A stretch of DNA of 64,000 nt from Escherichia coli (lineage in GTDB: Bacteria > Pseudomonadota > Gammaproteobacteria > Enterobacterales > Enterobacteriaceae), in assembly GCF_036503815.1 (NCBI RefSeq), contig NZ_AP027764.1:1488001-1552000 (forward strand). Direction: 5' to 3'. A program made the position numbers and the translations under genes. The notes under the pieces are model-generated. The model was not told the origin of the DNA and ran no database searches. It was given only the letters and a program-made list of their open reading frames with translations. Below are positions 29,139 to 37,426 of this stretch, piece by piece (the stretch's first letter is position 1; every line of letters starts with the position of its first letter).

Positions 29139-29158
29139 ATTTGATAATCATTCTCGTT
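29139..29158. promoter_or_regulatory. Fur-type box upstream of mntH
   Basis: GAATTTGATAATCATTCTCG matches the Fur 19-bp consensus (GATAATGATAATCATTATC) at most core positions. mntH is known to be repressed by Fur with iron. Confidence 0.75.
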
Positions 29159-29170
29159 TGGCATAGCATG

Positions 29171-29192
29171 AAACATAGCAAAGGCTATGTTT
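29171..29192. promoter_or_regulatory. MntR box upstream of mntH
   Basis: AAACATAGC-N4-GCTATGTTT, a perfect 9-bp inverted repeat 12 bp before the mntH ATG. It matches the manganese-responsive MntR operator. Confidence 0.9.
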
Positions 29193-29204
29193 TAGAGGCA
29201 CAAG

Positions 29205-30443
29205 ATGACTAACTATCGCGTTGAGAGTAGCAGCGGACGGGCGGCGCGCAAGATGAGGCTCGCATTAATGGGACCTGCGTTCATTGCGGCGATTGGTTAT
29301 ATCGATCCTGGTAACTTTGCGACCAATATTCAGGCCGGGGCCAGCTTCGGCTATCAGCTACTGTGGGTTGTCGTTTGGGCCAACCTGATGGCGATGCTGA
29401 TTCAGATACTGTCTGCCAAACTGGGGATTGCCACCGGTAAAAACCTGGCGGAGCAGATTCGCGATCACTATCCGCGTCCCGTAGTGTGGTTCTATTGGGT
29501 TCAGGCAGAAATTATTGCGATGGCAACCGACCTGGCAGAATTTATTGGTGCGGCGATCGGTTTTAAACTCATTCTGGGTGTTTCGCTGTTGCAGGGCGCT
29601 GTGCTGACGGGGATCGCGACTTTCCTGATTTTAATGCTGCAACGTCGAGGGCAAAAACCGCTGGAGAAAGTGATTGGCGGGTTACTGCTGTTTGTTGCTG
29701 CGGCTTACATTGTCGAGTTGATTTTCTCCCAGCCTAACCTGGCGCAACTGGGTAAAGGAATGGTAATCCCGAGTTTACCCACCTCGGAGGCAGTCTTCCT
29801 GGCGGCAGGTGTGTTGGGGGCGACGATTATGCCGCACGTGATTTATTTACACTCTTCGCTGACTCAGCATTTACATGGTGGTTCGCGTCAACAACGTTAT
29901 TCTGCCACCAAATGGGATGTGGCTATCGCTATGACTATTGCCGGTTTTGTCAATCTGGCGATGATGGCTACGGCCGCGGCGGCGTTCCACTTTTCCGGTC
30001 ATACTGGCGTTGCCGATCTTGATGAGGCTTATCTGACGCTGCAACCGTTGTTAAGCCATGCTGCGGCAACGGTCTTTGGTTTAAGCCTGGTTGCTGCGGG
30101 ACTGTCCTCAACGGTTGTGGGGACACTGGCGGGGCAGGTAGTGATGCAGGGCTTCATTCGTTTTCATATCCCGCTGTGGGTGCGTCGCACCGTTACCATG
30201 TTGCCGTCATTTATTGTCATTCTGATGGGATTAGATCCGACACGGATTCTGGTTATGAGTCAGGTGCTGTTAAGTTTTGGTATCGCTCTGGCGCTGGTTC
30301 CACTACTAATTTTTACCAGTGACAGTAGGTTGATGGGCGATCTGGTGAACAGCAAACGCGTAAAACAGATAGGCTGGGTGATTGTGGTGCTGGTAGTGGC
30401 GCTGAATATCTGGTTGTTAGTGGGTACGGCGCTGGGGCTATAG
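29205..30443 (+). CDS. mntH: Mn2+/Fe2+:H+ symporter MntH (Nramp)
   Basis: Nramp-family divalent metal importer of 412 residues, about 11 membrane segments. The metal-binding DPGN is at 34-37 (GYIDPGNFATN) in the first helix, and the sixth-helix signature is MPHVIYLHSSL. It brings Mn2+ into the cell, important under peroxide stress. The Fur and MntR boxes above show iron and manganese control; OxyR activation is known in E. coli but I cannot place the site. Followed by two REP palindromes. Confidence 0.97.
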   Translation: MTNYRVESSSGRAARKMRLALMGPAFIAAIGYIDPGNFATNIQAGASFGYQLLWVVVWANLMAMLIQILSAKLGIATGKNLAEQIRDHYPRPVVWFYWVQAEIIAMATDLAEFIGAAIGFKLILGVSLLQGAVLTGIATFLILMLQRRGQKPLEKVIGGLLLFVAAAYIVELIFSQPNLAQLGKGMVIPSLPTSEAVFLAAGVLGATIMPHVIYLHSSLTQHLHGGSRQQRYSATKWDVAIAMTIAGFVNLAMMATAAAAFHFSGHTGVADLDEAYLTLQPLLSHAAATVFGLSLVAAGLSSTVVGTLAGQVVMQGFIRFHIPLWVRRTVTMLPSFIVILMGLDPTRILVMSQVLLSFGIALALVPLLIFTSDSRLMGDLVNSKRVKQIGWVIVVLVVALNIWLLVGTALGL

Positions 30444-30470
30444 TTCAACTGGCGTCGTACCAGGCATCAC

Positions 30471-30560
30471 TGGCGGATGCGGCGTAAAACGCCTCATCCG
30501 CCCTACGCGTTAAAGAGACGGTTTGTAGGCCTGATAAGACGCACTAGCGTCGCATCAGGC
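30471..30560. repeat. REP pair (BIME) after mntH
   Basis: Two REP palindromes: GCGGATGCGGCG...CGCCTCATCCGC (30472-30501) and GCCTGATAAGACGC...GCGTCGCATCAGGC (30528-30559), one following the mntH stop and the other facing ypeC. Typical bacterial interspersed mosaic element. Confidence 0.85.
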
Positions 30561-30584
30561 ATTGTGCTCCATTGGCGAATGTGT

Positions 30585-30911
30585 TTAATGGCGGTGTCCA
30601 TGTCCGCGGCCTTTTCCGCGATGATCGTCACGATCGCGCCAGCCTTCACGATAGCCACGCTCATACGCTTTACGCTTATCCCAGCCACGGTGGTAGCCAT
30701 TATCATGACGCCACCAGCGGTTTTTACGCCATTCATAATTGCGATGCCAGTAGTCACGGTCGCGCCAGTGACCACCGTCCCAGTAATTACCGTAATGATC
30801 GCGATCGCCAATTTGTAATTTGATTGATGGCAGTAGGGTGATTTCACCTGCGTTTGCCGCAAGCGGGGTAAATGCCATCAGGGCGGCCGCCAGAAACAGT
30901 GACCTGAACAT
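30585..30911 (-). CDS. ypeC: YpeC, small secreted protein (DUF2502 type)
   Basis: 108 residues with a signal peptide ([21 protein letters not shown], cleavage after ANA). The mature part is very rich in Arg, His, Trp, Tyr and Asp: [31 protein letters not shown], and the tail ends [10 protein letters not shown]. It belongs to a small enterobacterial family of unknown function. Presumably periplasmic. The His-rich tail could bind metal, and its neighbour is a manganese importer, but no shared control site is visible. Confidence 0.85.
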
Positions 30912-31025
30912 TGTTATTCTCCTTCACGATCGAAGCCGTCAGCGGCCTGTTAACGCAATATTACGGGGAGGTAAAGCCCCGTATCATCGCCATAACTCTT
31001 AAATCATAAAGGAGAGCATTTTTTG

Positions 31026-32282
31026 CTAAACGTTATCGTGGGGTGGCTGTTGCTTCGGACGATTGACCATCATCATCGGCTTACCTGCTAATAACAGCCA
31101 TGCCGGAAGCATGACGATACAGAGCAGCGGTAGCAATGTGGTATTGGGTACAACGACTGCCGCCATAAAAAGACTTAACCAGCCATCGCGTGTTACCACC
31201 AGCACGATGCCGAGAATAGCGCAGGAAACGGTTATTGCCGCCGGGACAGCGGGAACGTGCTCATGCAGCATCAATCCTAATGCCACGCCGACAAACACTG
31301 CCGGGAATATTCGCCCACCGCGAAAGCCGCTGGCGGCAGCAACCACGAGAGCGGCAAGTTTAATCACCGCCAGCAAAAAGTAATCGCTGGTGCTGAAAGC
31401 CTGATTTGCCACCATCTGCTGCATCTCATCCAGCCCTTTAAATAGCGAAACCGGTCCAGCAATAACCCCCAGAATACCGAGAATAAATCCGCCAACTCCC
31501 AGCATTAGCACCGGATTTTTAATCTGATGCATCATCGCGTGCAACCGTGGCAGACACCATACGGCAACCATCCCTGCTGCGATGGCAATCGCCGCCACAA
31601 TTGCACCGCTGAGAATATCGGTCATCTCCATCTGCCCATAATGCGCAATGGGCAGCGAAAAATGAGGATGGAAAAACAATCCGGTGGTTAGCGCACCAGC
31701 CGCCGCCGCCATTAACGGCGCAAAGAGACGATCCCATAGCGGGACTTCACTACTGCCATTTAAGGTTTGCGAAAATATCAACGCCGCCGCAACAGGTGTG
31801 CCAAACAGCGCGCCGATAGTTCCGGCAGAGGCTAAAATAGTCCATTCCATCCGGTTGACGCGCGGTAACAGACGAGCGCCTATCGCAACCGCAAGGGCGA
31901 TATTGACGGTCATGATCGGATGTTCCGGCCCGAGACTGACGCCGCCAGCAAGACCAAGAATTAATGCTACGATAAGTCCTGGTAGCGCAGAGGGCGGAAC
32001 GGGTGCGCCGATCAGCGGTTCACAGGCGGGGTCTGGTCCAGCATGCCCCTGGCTGAAACGGATAACCAACCCCACCGCAATACCTGTTAGCGTTAATATG
32101 GCGATGATCCAGAAAGGTGAATCCTGGGCTATCCCCAGAGTTCCCGGCAGTCGTTGCCAGAGCAAATTCTGTAATACCGAGGCGATTTTCATCACCACAA
32201 TCAGAATAAGACTGGACGCAATCCCAATTGCCACGGCGGGGAGTGATAATAACAACATGGTTCTGGCTCGCGGATGGAGCAT
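31026..32282 (-). CDS. yfeO: YfeO, ClC-type ion channel/transporter
   Basis: Inner-membrane protein of 418 residues of the ClC family, about ten or more hydrophobic segments. The gating-glutamate motif GxExP appears as SLGPEHPI, and the late motif appears as GFRGGRIFPAVFVG. The first motif (GSGIP in typical ClC) is not clear; GPDPACEPLIGAP stands in that region. E. coli ClC antiporters (ClcA, ClcB) exchange Cl- for H+ in acid resistance; whether YfeO does so is not known. It is divergent from glk. Confidence 0.9.
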   Translation of the reverse strand: MLHPRARTMLLLSLPAVAIGIASSLILIVVMKIASVLQNLLWQRLPGTLGIAQDSPFWIIAILTLTGIAVGLVIRFSQGHAGPDPACEPLIGAPVPPSALPGLIVALILGLAGGVSLGPEHPIMTVNIALAVAIGARLLPRVNRMEWTILASAGTIGALFGTPVAAALIFSQTLNGSSEVPLWDRLFAPLMAAAAGALTTGLFFHPHFSLPIAHYGQMEMTDILSGAIVAAIAIAAGMVAVWCLPRLHAMMHQIKNPVLMLGVGGFILGILGVIAGPVSLFKGLDEMQQMVANQAFSTSDYFLLAVIKLAALVVAAASGFRGGRIFPAVFVGVALGLMLHEHVPAVPAAITVSCAILGIVLVVTRDGWLSLFMAAVVVPNTTLLPLLCIVMLPAWLLLAGKPMMMVNRPKQQPPHDNV

Positions 32283-32349
32283 GTTCTATTCCTTATGCAG
32301 GGTCAGATACTTAGTTTGCCCAGCTTGCAAAAAGGCATCGCTGCAATTG

Positions 32350-32366
32350 GTGCTGAAACGATAAAG
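32350..32366 (+). promoter_or_regulatory. Cra-type site upstream of glk
   Basis: GTGCTGAAACGATAAAG matches the Cra (FruR) half-palindrome consensus (GCTGAAACGTTTCA), about 120 bp before the glk ATG. glk is reported to be repressed by Cra. Confidence 0.65.
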
Positions 32367-32485
32367 TAATTGTGTGACCCAGATCGATATTTACAGGGAG
32401 CCTGCCTTTCCGGCGTTGTTGTTATGCCCCCAGGTATTTACAGTGTGAGAAAGAATTATTTTGACTTTAGCGGAGCAGTTGAAGA

Positions 32486-33451
32486 ATGACAAAGTATGCA
32501 TTAGTCGGTGATGTGGGCGGCACCAACGCACGTCTTGCTCTGTGTGATATTGCCAGTGGTGAAATCTCGCAGGCTAAGACCTATTCAGGGCTTGATTACC
32601 CGAGCCTCGAAGCGGTCATTCGCGTTTATCTTGAAGAACATAAGGTCGAGGTGAAAGACGGCTGTATTGCCATCGCTTGCCCCATTACCGGTGACTGGGT
32701 GGCAATGACCAACCATACCTGGGCGTTCTCAATTGCCGAAATGAAAAAGAATCTCGGTTTTAGCCATCTGGAAATTATTAACGATTTTACCGCTGTATCG
32801 ATGGCGATCCCGATGCTGAAAAAAGAGCATCTGATTCAGTTTGGTGGCGCAGAACCAGTCGAAGGTAAGCCTATTGCGGTTTACGGTGCCGGAACGGGGC
32901 TTGGGGTTGCGCATCTGGTTCATGTTGATAAACGCTGGGTAAGCTTGCCAGGCGAAGGCGGTCACGTTGATTTTGCGCCGAATAGTGAAGAAGAGGCCAT
33001 TATCCTCGAAATACTGCGTGCAGAAATTGGTCATGTTTCGGCAGAGCGCGTGCTTTCTGGCCCTGGTCTGGTGAATTTGTATCGCGCGATTGTGAAAGCC
33101 GACAACCGCCTGCCAGAAAATCTCAAGCCAAAAGATATTACCGAACGTGCGCTGGCTGACAGCTGCACCGATTGCCGCCGCGCGTTGTCGCTGTTTTGCG
33201 TCATTATGGGCCGTTTTGGCGGCAATCTGGCGCTCAATCTCGGGACATTTGGCGGCGTGTTTATTGCCGGTGGTATCGTGCCGCGCTTCCTTGAGTTCTT
33301 CAAAGCCTCTGGTTTCCGTGCCGCATTTGAAGATAAAGGGCGCTTTAAAGAATATGTCCATGATATTCCGGTGTATCTCATCGTCCATGACAATCCGGGC
33401 CTTCTCGGCTCCGGCGCACATTTACGCCAGACCTTAGGCCACATTCTGTAA
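32486..33451 (+). CDS. glk: Glucokinase
   Basis: Cytoplasmic ATP-dependent glucokinase of 321 residues that phosphorylates free glucose (from disaccharide hydrolysis or PTS-independent uptake). The phosphate loop is GDVGGTNARL (8-17), the catalytic aspartate is D100 in IINDFTAV, and the glucose-binding GAGTGLGVA and PGEGGHVDF are present. A Cra-type site lies upstream. Confidence 0.97.
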   Translation: MTKYALVGDVGGTNARLALCDIASGEISQAKTYSGLDYPSLEAVIRVYLEEHKVEVKDGCIAIACPITGDWVAMTNHTWAFSIAEMKKNLGFSHLEIINDFTAVSMAIPMLKKEHLIQFGGAEPVEGKPIAVYGAGTGLGVAHLVHVDKRWVSLPGEGGHVDFAPNSEEEAIILEILRAEIGHVSAERVLSGPGLVNLYRAIVKADNRLPENLKPKDITERALADSCTDCRRALSLFCVIMGRFGGNLALNLGTFGGVFIAGGIVPRFLEFFKASGFRAAFEDKGRFKEYVHDIPVYLIVHDNPGLLGSGAHLRQTLGHIL

Positions 33452-33669
33452 ATCCTTCCTGTCAAATCGGGAGATAACTCTCCCGATAATCTTTTAAATC
33501 AAACAGTTAATCCTATTTTTCTTTGTGTCCCCTCACAAGGCCGACCTGCGTCACACTTCCGTACAGCGGGATTAATTCTCCAGTAAATGCATTATTTGTC
33601 TGGTAACGGCGATTTGTTTTGCACGTTCATAATTTCACTCATCAACTATCACTGAACGAGGAATTAACG
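33452..33669 (+). promoter_or_regulatory. glk-fryB gap
   Basis: Begins with an inverted repeat CGGGAGATAACTCTCCCG (33469-33486), a hairpin close behind glk with a weak T-run. The rest should hold the fry promoter. The fryB ATG has GAGGAATTAACG before it. No other gene seen. Confidence 0.5.
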
Positions 33670-33996
33670 ATGAGTAAGAAACTGATTGCCTTATGTGCCT
33701 GCCCAATGGGCCTGGCTCACACCTTTATGGCCGCTCAGGCGCTGGAAGAAGCGGCGGTAGAAGCCGGTTATGAAGTGAAAATTGAAACCCAGGGTGCGGA
33801 CGGCATCCAGAATCGTCTGACCGCGCAGGATATCGCCGAAGCGACCATCATCATCCACTCCGTGGCGGTTACCCCGGAAGATAACGAACGTTTCGAATCA
33901 CGCGACGTTTATGAAATCACTTTGCAGGACGCAATTAAAAACGCTGCGGGCATCATCAAAGAAATCGAAGAGATGATTGCCGCTGAACAACAGTAA
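33670..33996 (+). CDS. fryB: Fructose-like PTS enzyme IIB FryB
   Basis: PTS IIB component of 108 residues. The phosphocysteine is C11 in CACPMGLAHTFMAA, the CPxGxAHT motif of fructose IIB. The ATG at 33670 with its GAGGA is chosen over a start 17 codons upstream. First gene of fryB-fryC-ypdF-ypdE-fryA. The sugar is not known. Confidence 0.93.
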   Translation: MSKKLIALCACPMGLAHTFMAAQALEEAAVEAGYEVKIETQGADGIQNRLTAQDIAEATIIIHSVAVTPEDNERFESRDVYEITLQDAIKNAAGIIKEIEEMIAAEQQ

Positions 33997-34017
33997 TATT
34001 CGACAGGGATAATTGTT

Positions 34018-35265
34018 ATGGCCATTAAAAAACGCAGTGCAACCGTTGTGCCTGGCGCATCCGGTGCGGCAGCGGCAATTAAGAATCCGCAGGCCTCTAA
34101 AACCAGCTTCTGGGGTGAGCTCCCGCAGCATGTGATGTCAGGGATTTCACGCATGGTGCCAACCTTAATTATGGGCGGTGTGATCCTCGCTTTCAGCCAG
34201 TTGATTGCTTATAGCTGGCTTAAAATTCCTGCGGATATCGGCATCATGGATGCTCTTAATAGCGGGAAATTCTCCGGTTTCGACCTCTCCTTACTGAAGT
34301 TTGCCTGGCTGTCACAGTCCTTTGGTGGCGTGCTGTTTGGCTTTGCCATACCGATGTTTGCCGCTTTTGTGGCGAACTCCATCGGCGGCAAACTGGCATT
34401 CCCGGCTGGTTTTATCGGCGGCTTGATGTCTACCCAGCCGACGCAACTGCTGAACTTCGATCCCAGCACGATGCAATGGGCGACCTCTTCGCCGGTGCCG
34501 TCCACCTTCATTGGTGCCCTGATTATTTCTATCGTTGCGGGTTACCTTGTGAAGTGGATGAACCAGAAAATCCAGTTACCGGATTTCCTGTTAGCGTTCA
34601 AAACCACATTTTTGCTACCGATTCTTTCCGCCATTTTTGTCATGCTGGCGATGTACTACGTCATCACCCCATTTGGTGGCTGGATCAACGGCGGTATTCG
34701 TGCCGTGCTGACTGCCGCAGGTGAGAAGGGCGCGCTAATGTATGCGATGGGTATCGCAGCAGCGACAGCAATCGACCTTGGTGGCCCGATCAACAAAGCA
34801 GCAGGTTTCGTTGCCTTCAGCTTTACCACTGACCACGTATTACCGGTCACCGCACGTTCTATCGCTATCGTTATTCCACCGATTGGTCTGGGTCTGGCGA
34901 CCATTATTGACCGTCGTTTAACCGGCAAACGCCTGTTCAACGCTCAGCTTTATCCGCAGGGTAAAACCGCCATGTTCCTTGCCTTTATGGGGATCAGTGA
35001 GGGTGCGATTCCGTTTGCGCTGGAAAGCCCCATCACCGCTATTCCGTCCTATATGGTTGGCGCGATTGTCGGCTCAACCGCCGCTGTCTGGCTGGGTGCA
35101 GTTCAATGGTTCCCGGAATCTGCTATCTGGGCATGGCCGCTGGTCACTAACCTCGGTGTCTATATGGCGGGGATCGCGCTGGGAGCAATCATTACTGCGC
35201 TGATGGTGGTGTTCCTGCGTCTGATGATGTTCCGTAAAGGCAAATTGTTAATCGATAGCCTGTAA
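34018..35265 (+). CDS. fryC: Fructose-like PTS permease IIC FryC
   Basis: Membrane subunit of the fry PTS, 415 residues, about nine or ten membrane segments. Typical IIC-Fru pieces are HVMSGISRMVPTLIMGGVI, GGLMSTQP, and GISEGAIPFALESP with the conserved glutamate loop. It would pass the sugar phosphorylated by FryB. The cytoplasmic N-terminus is Ala/Lys-rich. Confidence 0.94.
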   Translation: MAIKKRSATVVPGASGAAAAIKNPQASKTSFWGELPQHVMSGISRMVPTLIMGGVILAFSQLIAYSWLKIPADIGIMDALNSGKFSGFDLSLLKFAWLSQSFGGVLFGFAIPMFAAFVANSIGGKLAFPAGFIGGLMSTQPTQLLNFDPSTMQWATSSPVPSTFIGALIISIVAGYLVKWMNQKIQLPDFLLAFKTTFLLPILSAIFVMLAMYYVITPFGGWINGGIRAVLTAAGEKGALMYAMGIAAATAIDLGGPINKAAGFVAFSFTTDHVLPVTARSIAIVIPPIGLGLATIIDRRLTGKRLFNAQLYPQGKTAMFLAFMGISEGAIPFALESPITAIPSYMVGAIVGSTAAVWLGAVQWFPESAIWAWPLVTNLGVYMAGIALGAIITALMVVFLRLMMFRKGKLLIDSL

Positions 35266-35279
35266 GAAGGACAATCCAG

Positions 35280-36365
35280 ATGACATTACTCGCTTCGCTG
35301 CGCGACTGGCTTAAGGCGCAACAACTGGATGCAGTGCTTCTCTCCTCACGGCAGAACAAACAGCCGCATCTGGGGATCTCCACCGGATCAGGTTATGTGC
35401 TGATTAGTCGTGAAAGTGCGCACATTCTGGTGGATTCGCGCTATTACGCGGATGTAGAAGCCCGCACCCAGGGCTACCAGCTGCATTTGCTTGATGCGAC
35501 GCACACGCTTACCACTATCGTCAGGCAAATCATTGCCGATGAGCAGTTGCAAACGCTCGGTTTTGAAGGCCAGCAGGTAAGTTGGGAAACCGCGCACCGC
35601 TGGCAGTCTGAACTCAATGCGAAACTGGTAAGCGCCACGCCGGATGTGCTGCGGCAAATCAAAACGCCAGAGGAGGTGGAGAAAATCCGCCTCGCCTGTG
35701 GGATTGCCGATCGCGGTGCAGAGCATATTCGCCGCTTTATTCAGGCGGGGATGAGCGAATGCGAGATAGCCGCTGAACTGGAGTGGTTTATGCGCCAGCA
35801 GGGCGCAGAAAAAGCCTCTTTCGATACCATTGTCGCCAGTGGCTGGCGTGGGGCGCTGCCGCACGGCAAAGCCAGCGACAAGATTGTTGCAGCGGGCGAG
35901 TTTGTCACTCTTGATTTTGGTGCGCTGTATCAGGGCTACTGCTCTGATATGACGCGTACCTTGCTGGTGAATGGCGAAGGGGTGAGCGCCGAATCTCACC
36001 CGCTGTTTGATGTGTATAACATTGTCCTGCAGGCACAGCTCGCGGCAATCTCCGCGATTCGCCCCGGCGTGCGCTGCCAACAGGTTGACGACGCCGCGCG
36101 CCGGATCATTACAGAAGCCGGTTATGGTGACTATTTTGGTCACAACACTGGTCATGCCATCGGCATTGAAGTCCATGAAGAGCCGCGTTTTTCACCGCAG
36201 GACACCACGACGCTACAGCCAGGGATGTTACTGACCGTGGAGCCGGGGATTTATTTGCCAGGGCGAGGTGGCGTGCGCATCGAAGATGTCGTGCTGGTTA
36301 CCCCGCAAGGCGCGGAAGTGCTCTACGCCATGCCAAAAACAGTGTTGCTCACGGGAGAGGCATAA
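35280..36365 (+). CDS. ypdF: Xaa-Pro aminopeptidase YpdF
   Basis: M24-family metallopeptidase of 361 residues, reported to remove N-terminal Met or Xaa before Pro. The five metal ligands are seen: aspartates in LDFGALYQGYCSDMTR, histidine in GHNTGHAIG, and glutamates in VEPGIYLPG and GVRIEDVV. It lies inside a PTS operon, 14 bp after fryC, and its stop overlaps the ypdE ATG by one base. Why peptidases travel with this PTS is unexplained. Confidence 0.93.
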   Translation: MTLLASLRDWLKAQQLDAVLLSSRQNKQPHLGISTGSGYVLISRESAHILVDSRYYADVEARTQGYQLHLLDATHTLTTIVRQIIADEQLQTLGFEGQQVSWETAHRWQSELNAKLVSATPDVLRQIKTPEEVEKIRLACGIADRGAEHIRRFIQAGMSECEIAAELEWFMRQQGAEKASFDTIVASGWRGALPHGKASDKIVAAGEFVTLDFGALYQGYCSDMTRTLLVNGEGVSAESHPLFDVYNIVLQAQLAAISAIRPGVRCQQVDDAARRIITEAGYGDYFGHNTGHAIGIEVHEEPRFSPQDTTTLQPGMLLTVEPGIYLPGRGGVRIEDVVLVTPQGAEVLYAMPKTVLLTGEA

Positions 36366-37402
36366 TGGATTTATCGCTATTAAAAGCGTTGAGCGAGGCA
36401 GATGCGATCGCCTCCTCGGAACAGGAAGTGCGGCAGATCCTGCTGGATGAAGCGGATCGACTGCAAAAAGAAGTGCGATTTGATGGCCTGGGATCGGTGC
36501 TGATCCGCCTCAATGAATCGACAGGTCCGAAGGTGATGATCTGTGCGCATATGGACGAAGTGGGATTTATGGTGCGTAGCATCTCCCGCGAAGGGGCGAT
36601 TGATGTCCTGCCAGTTGGCAATGTGCGCATGGCTGCCCGCCAGCTTCAGCCAGTACGGATCACTACTCGTGAAGAGTGCAAAATTCCCGGTTTGCTCGAT
36701 GGCGAACGGCAGGGGAATGACGTCAGCGCCATGCGCGTGGACATTGGTGCGCGCTCGTATGACGAAGTGATGCAGGCAGGTATTCGTCCGGGCGATCGTG
36801 TCACGTTTGATACCACTTTTCAGGTTCTCCCTCACCAGCGAGTGATGGGTAAAGCCTTTGATGACCGCCTCGGTTGCTACCTGCTGGTGACGTTACTACG
36901 TGAGCTGCACAACGCCGAGCTGCCTGCGGAAGTGTGGCTGGTGGCAAGTTCCAGCGAAGAGGTGGGATTACGCGGCGGGCAAACCGCCACCCGCGCGGTG
37001 TCGCCGGACATCGCCATTGTGCTTGATACCGCCTGCTGGGCGAAAAACTTTGATTATGGCGCGGCTAACCATCGCCAGATTGGTAACGGCCCGATGCTGG
37101 TGTTAAGCGACAAGTCGCTGATTGCGCCGCCAAAACTTACCGCGTGGATCGAAACCGTCGCGGCAGAAATTGGCGTGCCGTTGCAGGCCGATATGTTCAG
37201 CAACGGCGGAACGGACGGCGGGGCGGTGCATTTAACCGGCACTGGCGTACCCACAGTGGTGATGGGGCCAGCAACCCGCCACGGACATTGCGCCGCATCG
37301 ATTGCCGACTGCCGCGACATTTTGCAGATGCAGCAGCTTTTATCTGCCCTTATTCAACGTCTTACCCGTGAGACGGTTGTTCAACTGACGGATTTCAGAT
37401 GA
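36365..37402 (+). CDS. ypdE: Broad-specificity aminopeptidase YpdE (M42)
   Basis: M42-family zinc/cobalt aminopeptidase of 345 residues. Metal and catalytic residues are visible: CAHMDEVGFM (His, Asp), GKAFDDRLG (bridging Asp), SSSEEVGLRG (general base Glu and ligand), VLDTACW (Asp) and RHGHCA (His). The start overlaps the ypdF stop. Together YpdF and YpdE could degrade short peptides stepwise. Confidence 0.93.
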   Translation: MDLSLLKALSEADAIASSEQEVRQILLDEADRLQKEVRFDGLGSVLIRLNESTGPKVMICAHMDEVGFMVRSISREGAIDVLPVGNVRMAARQLQPVRITTREECKIPGLLDGERQGNDVSAMRVDIGARSYDEVMQAGIRPGDRVTFDTTFQVLPHQRVMGKAFDDRLGCYLLVTLLRELHNAELPAEVWLVASSSEEVGLRGGQTATRAVSPDIAIVLDTACWAKNFDYGAANHRQIGNGPMLVLSDKSLIAPPKLTAWIETVAAEIGVPLQADMFSNGGTDGGAVHLTGTGVPTVVMGPATRHGHCAASIADCRDILQMQQLLSALIQRLTRETVVQLTDFR

Positions 37403-37426
37403 TCTCCTGATTAACCCGGAGCGGTT

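Larger units (their letters stand above)
28870..29204. promoter_or_regulatory. nupC-mntH divergent control region
   Basis: 335 bp between divergent genes. For nupC, the minus strand has a -35 TTGAAG, 17-bp spacer and TTATAG -10 in the interval about 28955-28983. Several TGTGA/TCACA half-sites at about 28965-29065 fit CRP/CytR control. For mntH, a Fur-type box and a perfect MntR palindrome lie within 70 bp of the ATG (separate entries). No extra gene seen. Confidence 0.6.
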
